Shown one piece after another: positions 1 through 6,546 of a stretch of 6,690 nt of DNA. The notes under the pieces were generated by a model. That model ran no database searches and was not told the DNA's origin. It was given only the letters and a program-made list of their open reading frames with translations. This DNA comes from Clostridia bacterium. GTDB taxonomy: Bacteria; Bacillota; Clostridia; Oscillospirales; QAKW01. The stretch spans positions 1 through 6,690 of the forward strand of contig JAFSBD010000065.1 of the NCBI GenBank assembly GCA_017442025.1, given 5' to 3'. The translations under genes and the position numbers were made by a program. Position 1 is the first letter of the stretch, and the number at the start of each line of letters is the position of its first letter.

Positions 1-836
1 ATGTCGGTATCTCCCGAGGAACGAATACAATTCAGTTTCTCATCAAAACCGCTTTCCAACGTTCTCGTTGCCGTCGTTCCAACAGCAATTATACGCCCGC
101 CGGATTTCTTAACCTGCCAGATCTTCTCTACAGTCTCTTCGGGAATCGAAAAATACTCCGAATGCATGATGTGCTTAGAAATATCATTCTCCTTCACAGG
201 ACGAAAGGTCCCTAAGCCAACATGAAGTGTAACCGAGGCCATCTCGATCCCCTTCTCTTTAACTCTATCGATCAGTTCATCGGTAAAATGCAATCCTGCC
301 GTCGGTGCTGCAGCAGAACCCAATTCCTTTGCATAAACGGTCTGGTAACGGCCTTGATCCTGCAATTGTTCGGTAATATACGGAGGAAGCGGCATCTTGC
401 CGATCTGATCAAGAATTTCATAAATCGAAGAAGCCCCATGCTCAAAACGGATCTTACGCTTTCCATCCTCTAAGATTTCCAATACCGTTCCGTTCATGCC
501 CTGCTGAAATTCCAACACCTGACCGGGGCGAGCCTTTTTCCCGGGCTTTACCAACACCTCCCAGACATTTTCTTCCAATGCCTTTAAAAGCAAGACCTCA
601 ACCAGACCGCCGGTTTCTGCCTTTGTTCCAAAAATACGGGCAGGAATGACCTTAGAATCATTCACAACTAAGAGATCCCCCGCATTCAGATAATCCAAAA
701 TATCATAAAAATGCCGATGTTCGATTCGGCCATCCCCGCGATGCAGCACCAGCAATCTGGAATGATCCCTTTGATCGAGAGGCGTTTGGGCAATCAAATT
801 TGCAGGAAGTTCATAATCAAATTCATCAATAAACAC
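1..836 (-). CDS. queA: S-adenosylmethionine:tRNA ribosyltransferase-isomerase (QueA), 3' end cut off by the window
   Basis: QueA moves the ribosyl part of S-adenosylmethionine onto 7-aminomethyl-7-deazaguanine at the wobble base of GUN-anticodon tRNAs, giving epoxyqueuosine; it is a cytosolic enzyme of the queuosine pathway. I translated the minus strand by hand and found 278 uninterrupted codons with no frameshift. Family motifs seen: FDYELPANLIAQTPL at residues 6-20, VVNDSKVIPARIFG at 57-70, GSAAAPTAGLHFT at 173-185, HVGLGTFRPV at 205-214, HSEY at 225-228 and VGTTATRTLE at 252-261. Known QueA proteins are about 340 residues, so roughly the last 60-65 are missing only because the window ends. 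The start is GTG at 836-834: the in-frame codons upstream are three GTT and then a TGA stop, and the first in-frame ATG is residue 114, inside conserved sequence. A weak GAAGTGAG ribosome site (845-852) lies 8 nt upstream. The gene diverges from dapA. The family call is firm; the GTG start is likely. Confidence 0.95.
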   Translation of the reverse strand, partial: MFIDEFDYELPANLIAQTPLDQRDHSRLLVLHRGDGRIEHRHFYDILDYLNAGDLLVVNDSKVIPARIFGTKAETGGLVEVLLLKALEENVWEVLVKPGKKARPGQVLEFQQGMNGTVLEILEDGKRKIRFEHGASSIYEILDQIGKMPLPPYITEQLQDQGRYQTVYAKELGSAAAPTAGLHFTDELIDRVKEKGIEMASVTLHVGLGTFRPVKENDISKHIMHSEYFSIPEETVEKIWQVKKSGGRIIAVGTTATRTLESGFDEKLNCIRSSGDTD

Positions 837-882
837 AACAACAACTCACTTCACATCATTTTATACAGTATCAATTCTTATC

Positions 883-908
883 TTCCATTCATATAATTAT
901 ATATGGAA
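883..908. repeat. Imperfect inverted repeat between the divergent queA and dapA promoters
   Basis: TTCCAT (883-888) is mirrored by ATGGAA (903-908). Between them is a perfect 12-bp AT-only palindrome, ATATAATTATAT (891-902), offset by a 2-nt insertion (TC, 889-890). The dyad covers the queA -10 box and the likely dapA promoter, so it could be an operator, or simply the result of two facing -10 boxes in AT-rich DNA. The AT content makes chance a real possibility. Confidence 0.4.
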
Positions 909-912
909 TAAT
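883..912 (+). promoter_or_regulatory. Candidate promoter of dapA (extended -10 type)
   Basis: No consensus -35/-10 pair is obvious on the plus strand. The best candidate is an extended -10 element, TATGG followed by AATAAT (902-912). It matches TRTGN plus TATAAT with one mismatch and would start transcription near 919, about 30 nt before the dapA ATG. The corresponding -35 position (TTCCAT, 883-888, 18 bp spacer) is poor. The alternative is a perfect TATAAT at 892-897, but its -35 position at 17 bp (TATCAA, 869-874) is also poor. I cannot decide between them. Confidence 0.35.
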
Positions 913-924
913 AAGATATTTCAA
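896..924 (-). promoter_or_regulatory. Probable sigma-A type promoter of queA
   Basis: On the minus strand, TTGAAA (919-924) is followed after exactly 17 bp by TATAAT (896-901). This is 5/6 and 6/6 to the sigma70/sigma-A consensus. Transcription would begin near 889, leaving about 50 nt of leader before the GTG start of queA. The -10 box lies inside a palindromic AT stretch (891-902) that also reads TATAAT on the other strand. The match is seen directly; the function is inferred. Confidence 0.6.
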
Positions 925-940
925 TAGTTTTTAGATAATT

Positions 941-946
941 GGAGGG
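941..946 (+). promoter_or_regulatory. Ribosome binding site of dapA, deciding the start
   Basis: GGAGGG ends 4 nt before ATG at 951. An in-frame TTG at 939 overlaps this motif, so it cannot be served by it. The site therefore supports ATG 951 over a start four codons upstream. Confidence 0.85.
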
Positions 947-950
947 CACT

Positions 951-1835
951 ATGCAAAATCCATTATTCATCGGCGCCGCCACAGCGCTGATTACCCCTTT
1001 TAAAGAGGATGGCTCTTTAGATCTTGAAGGGTTAAAGCAGTTGATCGAGCTTCAAATCGAAAATGGAATAAGCGCCATCGTGGTAGCAGGAACAACAGGC
1101 GAAGCCAGCACCCTACGCTTTGAGGAATATAGCTTGCTGATCGCAAAGTCTGCCGAGTATATCAACCATCGCGTACCGCTGATTGCAGGCTCGGGAAGCA
1201 ACAACACAGCCACCGCCATTCGCTTGAGTTTAGAAGCCGAAAAACGCGGAGCAAATGCGCTCCTAATCGTAACACCCTACTACAATAAAACAACGCAAAA
1301 CGGCTTAATTCAGCATTATTATGCCATTGCAGATCGTGTGAGCATCCCCATCATCTTATATAATATCCCCGGCCGAACAGGACTTAAAATCGAGCCCAAA
1401 ACCTGCAAGGCACTATCTGTCCACCCCAATATCATTGGCATTAAGGACGCCGGTAACAATATTTCAGAGACAGCCGAAATTGCAGGGCTATGCAACGATA
1501 TTCTCATTTATAGCGGAAATGATGATCAAATTTTACCGTTTCTTTCCTTAGGCGGCACCGGCGTGATCTCTGTTTTAAGCAATATCGCCCCTTCAGAGGT
1601 GCAGAGAATCTGCTATCTATACCAAAACGGCGAGCCTCAAAAAGCTCTGGCTTTGCATCAAAAATTTCTACCTCTCATTCGCCTGCTTTTCGAGGAGGTC
1701 AATCCAATCCCTATCAAAGCAGCCGCAAAAGAACTGAATCTGCCCTGCGGCAGTCCTCGCCTCCCTCTGGTTTCTTGCACCGATGCCCTGGCAAAACGAA
1801 TCCGCAAGGAAATGGAAAAACTTAATTTAATATAA
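951..1835 (+). CDS. dapA: 4-hydroxy-tetrahydrodipicolinate synthase (dihydrodipicolinate synthase)
   Basis: DapA condenses pyruvate with aspartate-4-semialdehyde, the first committed step towards diaminopimelate and lysine, in the cytosol. The protein is 294 residues, the usual length, and forms one class I aldolase (beta/alpha)8 barrel. Seen: GTTGE at 47-51 (pyruvate carboxylate site, T48/T49), YYNK at 110-113 (Y111), YNIPGRTG at 137-144 (Y137 and the substrate-binding R142), the Schiff-base lysine K165 in GIKDA, and VNPIPIKAA in the C-terminal helices. These sit at a constant +4 offset from the E. coli residues T44, T45, Y107, Y133, R138 and K161, and none is missing. The YNIPGRTG and VNPIPIKAA motifs favour DapA over N-acetylneuraminate lyase or other relatives. 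The ATG at 951 is chosen because of its GGAGGG site. It is the only plus-strand gene here, with no dapB, lysC or asd beside it and no room upstream for a lysine riboswitch. Its TAA stop overlaps the terminator. Confidence 0.96.
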   Translation: MQNPLFIGAATALITPFKEDGSLDLEGLKQLIELQIENGISAIVVAGTTGEASTLRFEEYSLLIAKSAEYINHRVPLIAGSGSNNTATAIRLSLEAEKRGANALLIVTPYYNKTTQNGLIQHYYAIADRVSIPIILYNIPGRTGLKIEPKTCKALSVHPNIIGIKDAGNNISETAEIAGLCNDILIYSGNDDQILPFLSLGGTGVISVLSNIAPSEVQRICYLYQNGEPQKALALHQKFLPLIRLLFEEVNPIPIKAAAKELNLPCGSPRLPLVSCTDALAKRIRKEMEKLNLI

Positions 1836-1864
1836 AAAGCGACTTGCTGAGCAAGTCGCTTTTT
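1834..1864. terminator. Bidirectional rho-independent terminator shared by dapA and tRNA-Leu
   Basis: AAAAA (1834-1838) and GCGACTTGC (1839-1847) pair perfectly, across a 3-nt TGA loop (1848-1850), with GCAAGTCGC (1851-1859) and TTTTT (1860-1864). Read on the plus strand it is a hairpin plus U-run ending dapA. Read on the minus strand it is the same structure ending the tRNA. It overlaps the last two bases of the dapA stop codon on one side and the last A of the tRNA CCA on the other. Confidence 0.9.
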
Positions 1865-1950
1865 GGTGCCGGTGGTGGGACTCGAACCCACACGCCATCG
1901 CTGACAACGGATTTTGAGTCCGTCTCGTCTGCCAATTCCAACACACCGGC
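1864..1950 (-). tRNA. tRNA-Leu, anticodon CAA, CCA encoded
   Basis: The minus strand folds into a full 87-nt class II (long variable arm) tRNA. The acceptor stem GCCGGTG (1944-1950) pairs with CACCGGC (1868-1874), followed by discriminator A and an encoded CCA (1864-1866). The D stem is TTG/CGA with one G-T wobble and a GG-containing loop. The anticodon stem ACGGA/TCCGT encloses the loop CTCAAAA with anticodon CAA at 1914-1916, which reads UUG codons. A 15-nt variable region follows, then the T arm GTGGG-TTCGAGT-CCCAC. The long variable region, CAA anticodon and discriminator A fit leucine. It is a single tRNA, not part of a cluster, with its own promoter and a terminator shared with dapA. 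Confidence 0.96.
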
Positions 1951-1967
1951 ATTTTGTGAACGCATCT

Positions 1968-1996
1968 ATTATATTCTATAGTCACAAAAAAATCAA
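1968..1996 (-). promoter_or_regulatory. Promoter of tRNA-Leu
   Basis: On the minus strand TTGATT (1991-1996) is separated by exactly 17 bp from TATAAT (1968-1973). The expected start near 1961 leaves a leader of about 10 nt before the mature tRNA 5' end at 1950. The promoter lies between the pfkA terminator and the tRNA, so the tRNA need not rely on read-through. Confidence 0.75.
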
Positions 1997-2015
1997 GAGA
2001 AATTTTCAAAATATC

Positions 2016-2052
2016 TAAAGAAAATCGGCACAGCCACATAATGGCTGCGCCG
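2016..2052 (-). terminator. Rho-independent terminator of pfkA (and the dnaE-pfkA operon)
   Basis: The inverted repeat 2042-2052 / 2026-2036 has 11-bp arms and a 5-nt loop (2037-2041). In the minus-strand transcript every position pairs, one as G-U; on the plus strand the same position would be an A-C mismatch. It is followed on the minus strand by ATTTTCTTT. The strand-specific pairing and the position 7 bp past the pfkA stop assign it to pfkA. Confidence 0.8.
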
Positions 2053-2059
2053 TATTCAT

Positions 2060-3031
2060 TTAGATGGAAATAATATCGCTCATATTATAGAGATCCATGG
2101 GGAATTCTTTCTTCATCGCCAGTGCCTCATGAAGGTCATAATCAACCAGCTCATCCTTACGCATTCCAACAACACGATTGCTCTTCCCTGCCGCGAGGAG
2201 TTCAACAGCAAAATTGCCGTATTGACTGGCTAAAACACGATCACGGGATGTGGGCGAACCGCCGCGCTGAACATGACCAAGGATGGTTGCACGGGTAACA
2301 ATACCGGTTGTTTCCTGAATATATCTGGACATATCTTCCGCATTGCCAACGCCTTCGGCAACAATTACAATAAAGTTGGACTTGCCGAGCTTACGGCCTT
2401 CTTCGATCTTCTTGATTACATCCACAACCGAGCTGGGCACTTCAGGCACCATAACAAAAGTTGCACCGGTTGCAATGCCCGCATGCAGAGCAACATATCC
2501 AGCATGACGACCCATAACCTCAACAACCGAGCAACGCTCGTGAGAGCGCATGGTATCGCGGATACGGTCAACCATATCAACAACACAGTTGATGCAGGTA
2601 TCAAAACCGATGGTATAGTCGGTAGAAGTAATATCATTATCAATGGTACCAGGAATACCAACGCAAGGAATGCCGCGGGCCGAAAGGTCGCCGGCGCCGC
2701 GATAAGAACCATCGCCGCCAATAACAACCAAGCCTTCAATCCCCTGCTCTTTGCAAACAGCAATAGCCTTTTGCATTCCTTCCTCGGTGCAAAATTCTTT
2801 ACTGCGGGCAGAATAAAGCATAGTGCCGCCTGCATGAAGAATGTTGGACACATCCCGAACATCCAGTTCCATGGTATCGCCTGCAATCAAGCCGGCATAC
2901 CCTCTGCGAATACCAACAACTTCAATTCCTCTATAACGCGCCGCACGCACAACCGAACGGATCGCCGCGTTCATACCCGGTGCATCACCACCACTGGTCA
3001 AAACACCGATCTTTTTTACTTTAGATTCCAT
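2060..3031 (-). CDS. pfkA: ATP-dependent 6-phosphofructokinase
   Basis: PfkA phosphorylates fructose 6-phosphate to fructose 1,6-bisphosphate with ATP, the committed step of glycolysis, as a cytosolic tetramer. From ATG 3031 it is 323 residues, close to the roughly 320 of bacterial group I enzymes. Seen: nucleotide-site loop LTSGGDAPGMN at 11-21; R25 and R29, matching the allosteric effector-site arginines; GGDGS at 105-109, whose glycine after the aspartate marks the ATP type (PPi enzymes have aspartate there); PGTIDND at 127-133 with catalytic base D131; MGR at 173-175; and GHVQRGGSPTSRDR at 252-265. Nothing essential is missing. An in-frame ATG at 3037 would add MA, but the AAGAAGG ribosome site is only 1 nt from it and 7 nt from ATG 3031, so 3031 is preferred. 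It follows dnaE, has its own promoter and ends at a terminator, so a pyruvate kinase gene does not follow directly as it does in some relatives. Confidence 0.96.
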   Translation of the reverse strand: MESKVKKIGVLTSGGDAPGMNAAIRSVVRAARYRGIEVVGIRRGYAGLIAGDTMELDVRDVSNILHAGGTMLYSARSKEFCTEEGMQKAIAVCKEQGIEGLVVIGGDGSYRGAGDLSARGIPCVGIPGTIDNDITSTDYTIGFDTCINCVVDMVDRIRDTMRSHERCSVVEVMGRHAGYVALHAGIATGATFVMVPEVPSSVVDVIKKIEEGRKLGKSNFIVIVAEGVGNAEDMSRYIQETTGIVTRATILGHVQRGGSPTSRDRVLASQYGNFAVELLAAGKSNRVVGMRKDELVDYDLHEALAMKKEFPMDLYNMSDIISI

Positions 3032-3038
3032 AGCCATA

Positions 3039-3045
3039 CCTTCTT
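3039..3045 (-). promoter_or_regulatory. Ribosome binding site of pfkA, deciding the start
   Basis: AAGAAGG on the minus strand lies 7 nt from ATG at 3031 and 1 nt from ATG at 3037. A 1-nt spacer would not allow normal initiation, so the shorter form is favoured. Confidence 0.7.
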
Positions 3046-3063
3046 TTTGAAATTATAGATGAA

Positions 3064-3092
3064 ATTATACACTATTAATATTAAAAAATCAA
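3064..3092 (-). promoter_or_regulatory. Internal promoter of pfkA
   Basis: On the minus strand TTGATT (3087-3092) and TATAAT (3064-3069) are 17 bp apart, the same hexamers and spacing as the tRNA-Leu promoter. The expected start near 3057 gives a leader of about 25 nt that includes the ribosome site. It lies in the gap after the dnaE stop, where I see no terminator, so pfkA probably receives both read-through and its own transcripts. Confidence 0.7.
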
Positions 3093-3094
3093 TG

Positions 3095-6000
3095 CTATTT
3101 TACTACAATTTCCGAGTCATTCAGCAATTTTTTTAATTCTTTTAAAAGTGTGTCTCCGATGGTGATTCCAAATTTATTTAATGTTGAAACGCTCTTCTTG
3201 GTGTCGGAAAAATATAATATACATTCCTGATCACCCGGATTATCCTGCAACACTTCCAAAACACGCTCTGTCATCGGATCATCCTGACCGGGAAGTTTTA
3301 AATACAAACGCTTCACCTTCTCGTTTAACTCCCGTTCGCTGGGGTGGTGTATTTCTTCAATCAAAAGTTTTGTTCCGCGTTGCTCATCCTTTTGAATCTT
3401 ACCGCGCAGAAAAACCATCGCATTTTTAGATAAGCGCGATCGAAGCATCGCATACGTTTTAGGAAATAAGATCCCTTCTATTCCACCGCTGATATCCGAT
3501 AAGCCAAGATAGCCCATTTCCTTGCCGTTTTTTGTCTTAACCGAACGAAAACTATCGACCTGCGCAAAACACCAGATTTCAGCCCCGTCGGAAGTTTCCT
3601 CCGAAAGGGCTTTGGCAAATCTGCAAATATCCTTGCGCGCATAAATATGGCGATAGGGCTCAAAAGGATTATCCGATAGATGAATACCGATCAATTCCTT
3701 TTCAAAGGCGAGCTTGACCGATTTCTCAAATTCCGGCTGAGGGTCTGCAAAAAATCTTCCGCCGACGTCCGCAGGCTCCTCCAGCATAGAAAACAGCCCA
3801 ATCTGCCCATCGATTTGATTTTTCTTTTCGGCAGTAATGCTATTGAGAAGAGGTTCATGAACCATTGTCAGATGCCTTCTGGAATACTTAAAGCAGTCAA
3901 AAACGCCACACTTGATCATGCTTTCGATGGCGCGGGAATTAACATCTGCTCCCGCAATGCGGTTGCAAAAATCGACAAAATCATTATATTCCCCGTTTTT
4001 ATCCCGCTCCGCAACAATATCATGGACCATCTTAACGCCAACATTCTTAATAGCAAGCAGGCCGTAGATGATCCCATCTTTTGTTGCCTGAAAGCGCGAA
4101 CGGCTTTTATTGATATGAGGCGGTAAAACCTTGATCCCAAGCCTTCTGCACTCCTCGATATATTCCGCGGTCTTTTCGGTGGAACCGATCACACTGGTCA
4201 TTAAAGCCGCCAAATAGGCAGTTTGATAATGGGTCTTCAGATAAGCCGTCTGATAAGCGACCTTTGCATAGCAGGTTGCATGGGATTTATTAAAGGCATA
4301 CTTAGCAAAATCGATCATTTGATCGAAGATTTTATTTGCCGCTTTTTCCGAAACCCCATTACGCACCGCACCGGGAATCAAAACATTCCCCTTTTCATCC
4401 AAAGAGCCATGCAGAAAAATTTCCCGCTCCCGTTCCATAACATCCGTTTTTTTCTTACTCATGGCACGGCGCACCAGATCCGCTCGAGCGTAGGAATAAC
4501 CCGCCAATGAGCGAACAATCTGCATAACTTGCTCTTGATAAACGATGCACCCATAGGTTACCTTTAAAATCGGTTCCAATTCAGGTGTCAAGTATTTTAC
4601 CTTTTGGGGATTATTTTTATTTTCGATATACATGGGAATCGAATCCATCGGGCCGGGCCGATAGAGAGAAATAACCGCGATGATATCTTCAAATTCCGAG
4701 GGTTTGAGGCGAGTCAGAACCTGCCGCATACCGGGGCTTTCCATTTGAAAAATACCAATTGTGTTGCCGCTGGCCAATGTTTTGAAGGTGGCCGGGTCAT
4801 CAAGAGGTATTTTTTTTATATCAAAATTCGGATCAGTCTGACGAATCAATTTTTCGGTATCCCGAATAATGGTTAGATTGCGCAGACCCAAAAAATCCAT
4901 CTTGAGCAACCCCAATTCCTCCAAGGTCGTCATCGGAAATTGCGTAACAAATGCATCTCCATTCAAGGAAATGGGAACAAAATCACTAACCTCATTTTCC
5001 GTTATAACAACGCCTGCAGCATGGGTTGAATTATGGCGAGGAACCCCTTCCAAACGCAAGGCTTGATCCAAAAGCCGGCGCACCGACTGATTAGTTTCAT
5101 ACAGTTCTTTCAAGGCAGGAACTTCGTTAATAGCATCTTGCAAAGTGATCCCTAAACGGAATGGGATCATCTTAGCAACCGCATCCACTTCCCCATAAGG
5201 AATCCCCATGGCGCGGCCAACATCCCGAACAGCCTGCTTGGCGGCCATTGTTCCAAAGGTAACGATCTGAGCGACGTTATTTTCACCGTATTTCTCAATC
5301 ACATAATCGATAACGCGGCTTCGCTTTTCATAGCAAAAATCAATATCGATATCCGGCATGGTTACCCGCTCCGGGTTCAAAAAACGTTCAAACAGAAGAT
5401 CGTATTGAATGGGATCGATATCGGTGATACTCAGACAATAAGACACCAAGGAACCCGCCGCACTGCCGCGCCCCGGGCCAACAGGGATATCGTTATTTTT
5501 AGCATAAGCAATAAAATCGCTGACGATCAGAAAATAGTCCACATATCCCATGTTGCGAATCGTTTCCAGTTCGTAGTTTAAACGATCCTCCAATTCTTTT
5601 GTAACCACAGGATATTTTTCCGAAAGTCCCGCATAGCAAAGTTTATACAAATAGGAATAACTGTCCGTCTCGCCCTCGGGCAGTTGAAACTTAGGAAGAT
5701 GGAACTGACCGAATTCAAAATCATAGTTACATTCATTTGCAATCTTCAAGGTATTCTCGATAGCTCCTGGATATTGACCGAATAACGCGGCCATTTCATC
5801 CCCGCTCTTCAAATAAAACTCTTCTGTATCAAAACCGGGAGCATCATCATCTTCCAGCGTCTTATTCATCTGGATACACATCAATACCTTTTGCGTAAAA
5901 GAATCTTCTTTTTTAATATAATGGGCATCGTTGGTCGCAACCATGGGAATCCCTGTTTCTTCATGAAGGCGCAATAAACCCGGAAGGATCACTGCATCTT

Positions 6001-6541
6001 CCTTATAGCCATGATTTTGCAGTTCCAAATAATAATCGTCGCCAAAAATGGCACGATAACGCAAGGCCTCTGCCTTGGCGCCTTCATAATCATCCCGAAG
6101 CAACCGTTGCTGGACCGAGCCCGCAATGCAACCCGAAAGGCAAATCAACCCCTCACTATATTGCTCCAACAGTTCGAAATCCGCGCGCGGCTTAAAATAA
6201 AATCCTTCGGTAAATCCGCGCGAGACGATTTTGATCAAGTTATGATAGCCGATCTTATTCTTGGCCAGCAAAATAAGATGGGAATATTTTCCGTCCAGAT
6301 CGTATTGTTTATCCTTTCGGCCATGGGGCGCCATATAGATCTCGCAACCGATAATGGGCTTGATTCCTTCCCGTTTGCAAGCTTTATAAAAGTCCACCAC
6401 GCCATACATAACACCATGGTCGGTTATCGCCAGGGCAGACTGACCCAAGGCCTTTGCCTGAGCAACCACCTCATTGATCCGGCAAGCACCATCTAATAGG
6501 CTATATTCAGTATGAAGATGAAGATGGACAAAATCGTTCAT
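3095..6541 (-). CDS. dnaE: DNA polymerase III alpha subunit, DnaE type
   Basis: This is a replicative C-family DNA polymerase catalytic subunit of 1148 residues, a normal DnaE length. Domains in order: an N-terminal PHP domain (about 1-275) with HLHLHTEYS at 6-14, ITDHG at 39-43, GCEIY at 65-69 and NDAHY at 204-208; the polymerase core with GPGRGSAAGSLVSY at 355-368, PDIDIDF at 396-402 (catalytic D399 and D401), PRHNSTHAAGVVI at 501-513 and MDFLGLRNLT at 548-557 (third aspartate D549); a helix-hairpin-helix region near 827-854; a clamp-binding pentapeptide QIGLF at 913-917; an OB fold at about 987-1065; and a short C-terminal region. No DEDDh exonuclease domain interrupts the PHP domain, so it is not PolC. 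I see no intein. Bacillota usually also carry polC, with DnaE extending primers; that is inference here. ATG 6541 has AAAGGA 8 nt upstream, inside the end of whiA, and the 5-bp gap suggests translational coupling. Confidence 0.98.
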   Translation of the reverse strand: MNDFVHLHLHTEYSLLDGACRINEVVAQAKALGQSALAITDHGVMYGVVDFYKACKREGIKPIIGCEIYMAPHGRKDKQYDLDGKYSHLILLAKNKIGYHNLIKIVSRGFTEGFYFKPRADFELLEQYSEGLICLSGCIAGSVQQRLLRDDYEGAKAEALRYRAIFGDDYYLELQNHGYKEDAVILPGLLRLHEETGIPMVATNDAHYIKKEDSFTQKVLMCIQMNKTLEDDDAPGFDTEEFYLKSGDEMAALFGQYPGAIENTLKIANECNYDFEFGQFHLPKFQLPEGETDSYSYLYKLCYAGLSEKYPVVTKELEDRLNYELETIRNMGYVDYFLIVSDFIAYAKNNDIPVGPGRGSAAGSLVSYCLSITDIDPIQYDLLFERFLNPERVTMPDIDIDFCYEKRSRVIDYVIEKYGENNVAQIVTFGTMAAKQAVRDVGRAMGIPYGEVDAVAKMIPFRLGITLQDAINEVPALKELYETNQSVRRLLDQALRLEGVPRHNSTHAAGVVITENEVSDFVPISLNGDAFVTQFPMTTLEELGLLKMDFLGLRNLTIIRDTEKLIRQTDPNFDIKKIPLDDPATFKTLASGNTIGIFQMESPGMRQVLTRLKPSEFEDIIAVISLYRPGPMDSIPMYIENKNNPQKVKYLTPELEPILKVTYGCIVYQEQVMQIVRSLAGYSYARADLVRRAMSKKKTDVMEREREIFLHGSLDEKGNVLIPGAVRNGVSEKAANKIFDQMIDFAKYAFNKSHATCYAKVAYQTAYLKTHYQTAYLAALMTSVIGSTEKTAEYIEECRRLGIKVLPPHINKSRSRFQATKDGIIYGLLAIKNVGVKMVHDIVAERDKNGEYNDFVDFCNRIAGADVNSRAIESMIKCGVFDCFKYSRRHLTMVHEPLLNSITAEKKNQIDGQIGLFSMLEEPADVGGRFFADPQPEFEKSVKLAFEKELIGIHLSDNPFEPYRHIYARKDICRFAKALSEETSDGAEIWCFAQVDSFRSVKTKNGKEMGYLGLSDISGGIEGILFPKTYAMLRSRLSKNAMVFLRGKIQKDEQRGTKLLIEEIHHPSERELNEKVKRLYLKLPGQDDPMTERVLEVLQDNPGDQECILYFSDTKKSVSTLNKFGITIGDTLLKELKKLLNDSEIVVK

Positions 6542-6546
6542 TTCAT

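Noticed and set aside
834..845. Short CAA triplet repeat at the start of queA
   Set aside because: Only about four units, with one irregular; it is too short to treat as a phase-variable repeat, and it encodes the bases just before and at the GTG start.
1..896. Plus-strand open frames at 1-225, 222-473 and 711-896
   Set aside because: They lie opposite queA, which is intact on the minus strand with recognisable motifs throughout.
837..950. Possible lysine riboswitch upstream of dapA
   Set aside because: The gap is 114 bp, AT-rich, lacks any GC-containing multi-helix core, and is shared with the divergent queA promoter.
1864..1950. tRNA-Leu as an integration site for a mobile element
   Set aside because: No integrase, no repeated copy of the tRNA 3' end and no foreign-looking genes are present; both flanks are housekeeping genes.
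1827..2039. Minus-strand frame running through the tRNA-Leu gene
   Set aside because: It is a translation of the tRNA and its promoter region; the tRNA fold explains the sequence.
2273..3058. A 261-codon open frame on the plus strand opposite pfkA
   Set aside because: It is antisense to a complete, motif-rich pfkA, has no ribosome site I can see, and its translation is rich in Asn, Thr, His and Ala without domain-like pattern. It is a shadow of the codon use in pfkA.
3038..3094. Possible terminator between dnaE and pfkA
   Set aside because: The only palindrome (TTAATATTAA, 3075-3084) is pure AT and falls within the pfkA promoter spacer. It would not form a stable hairpin.
3680..4126. A 148-codon plus-strand frame opposite dnaE, and similar frames at 4223-4510 and 6011-6496
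   Set aside because: Antisense to the intact dnaE frame, with no recognisable protein features or ribosome sites.
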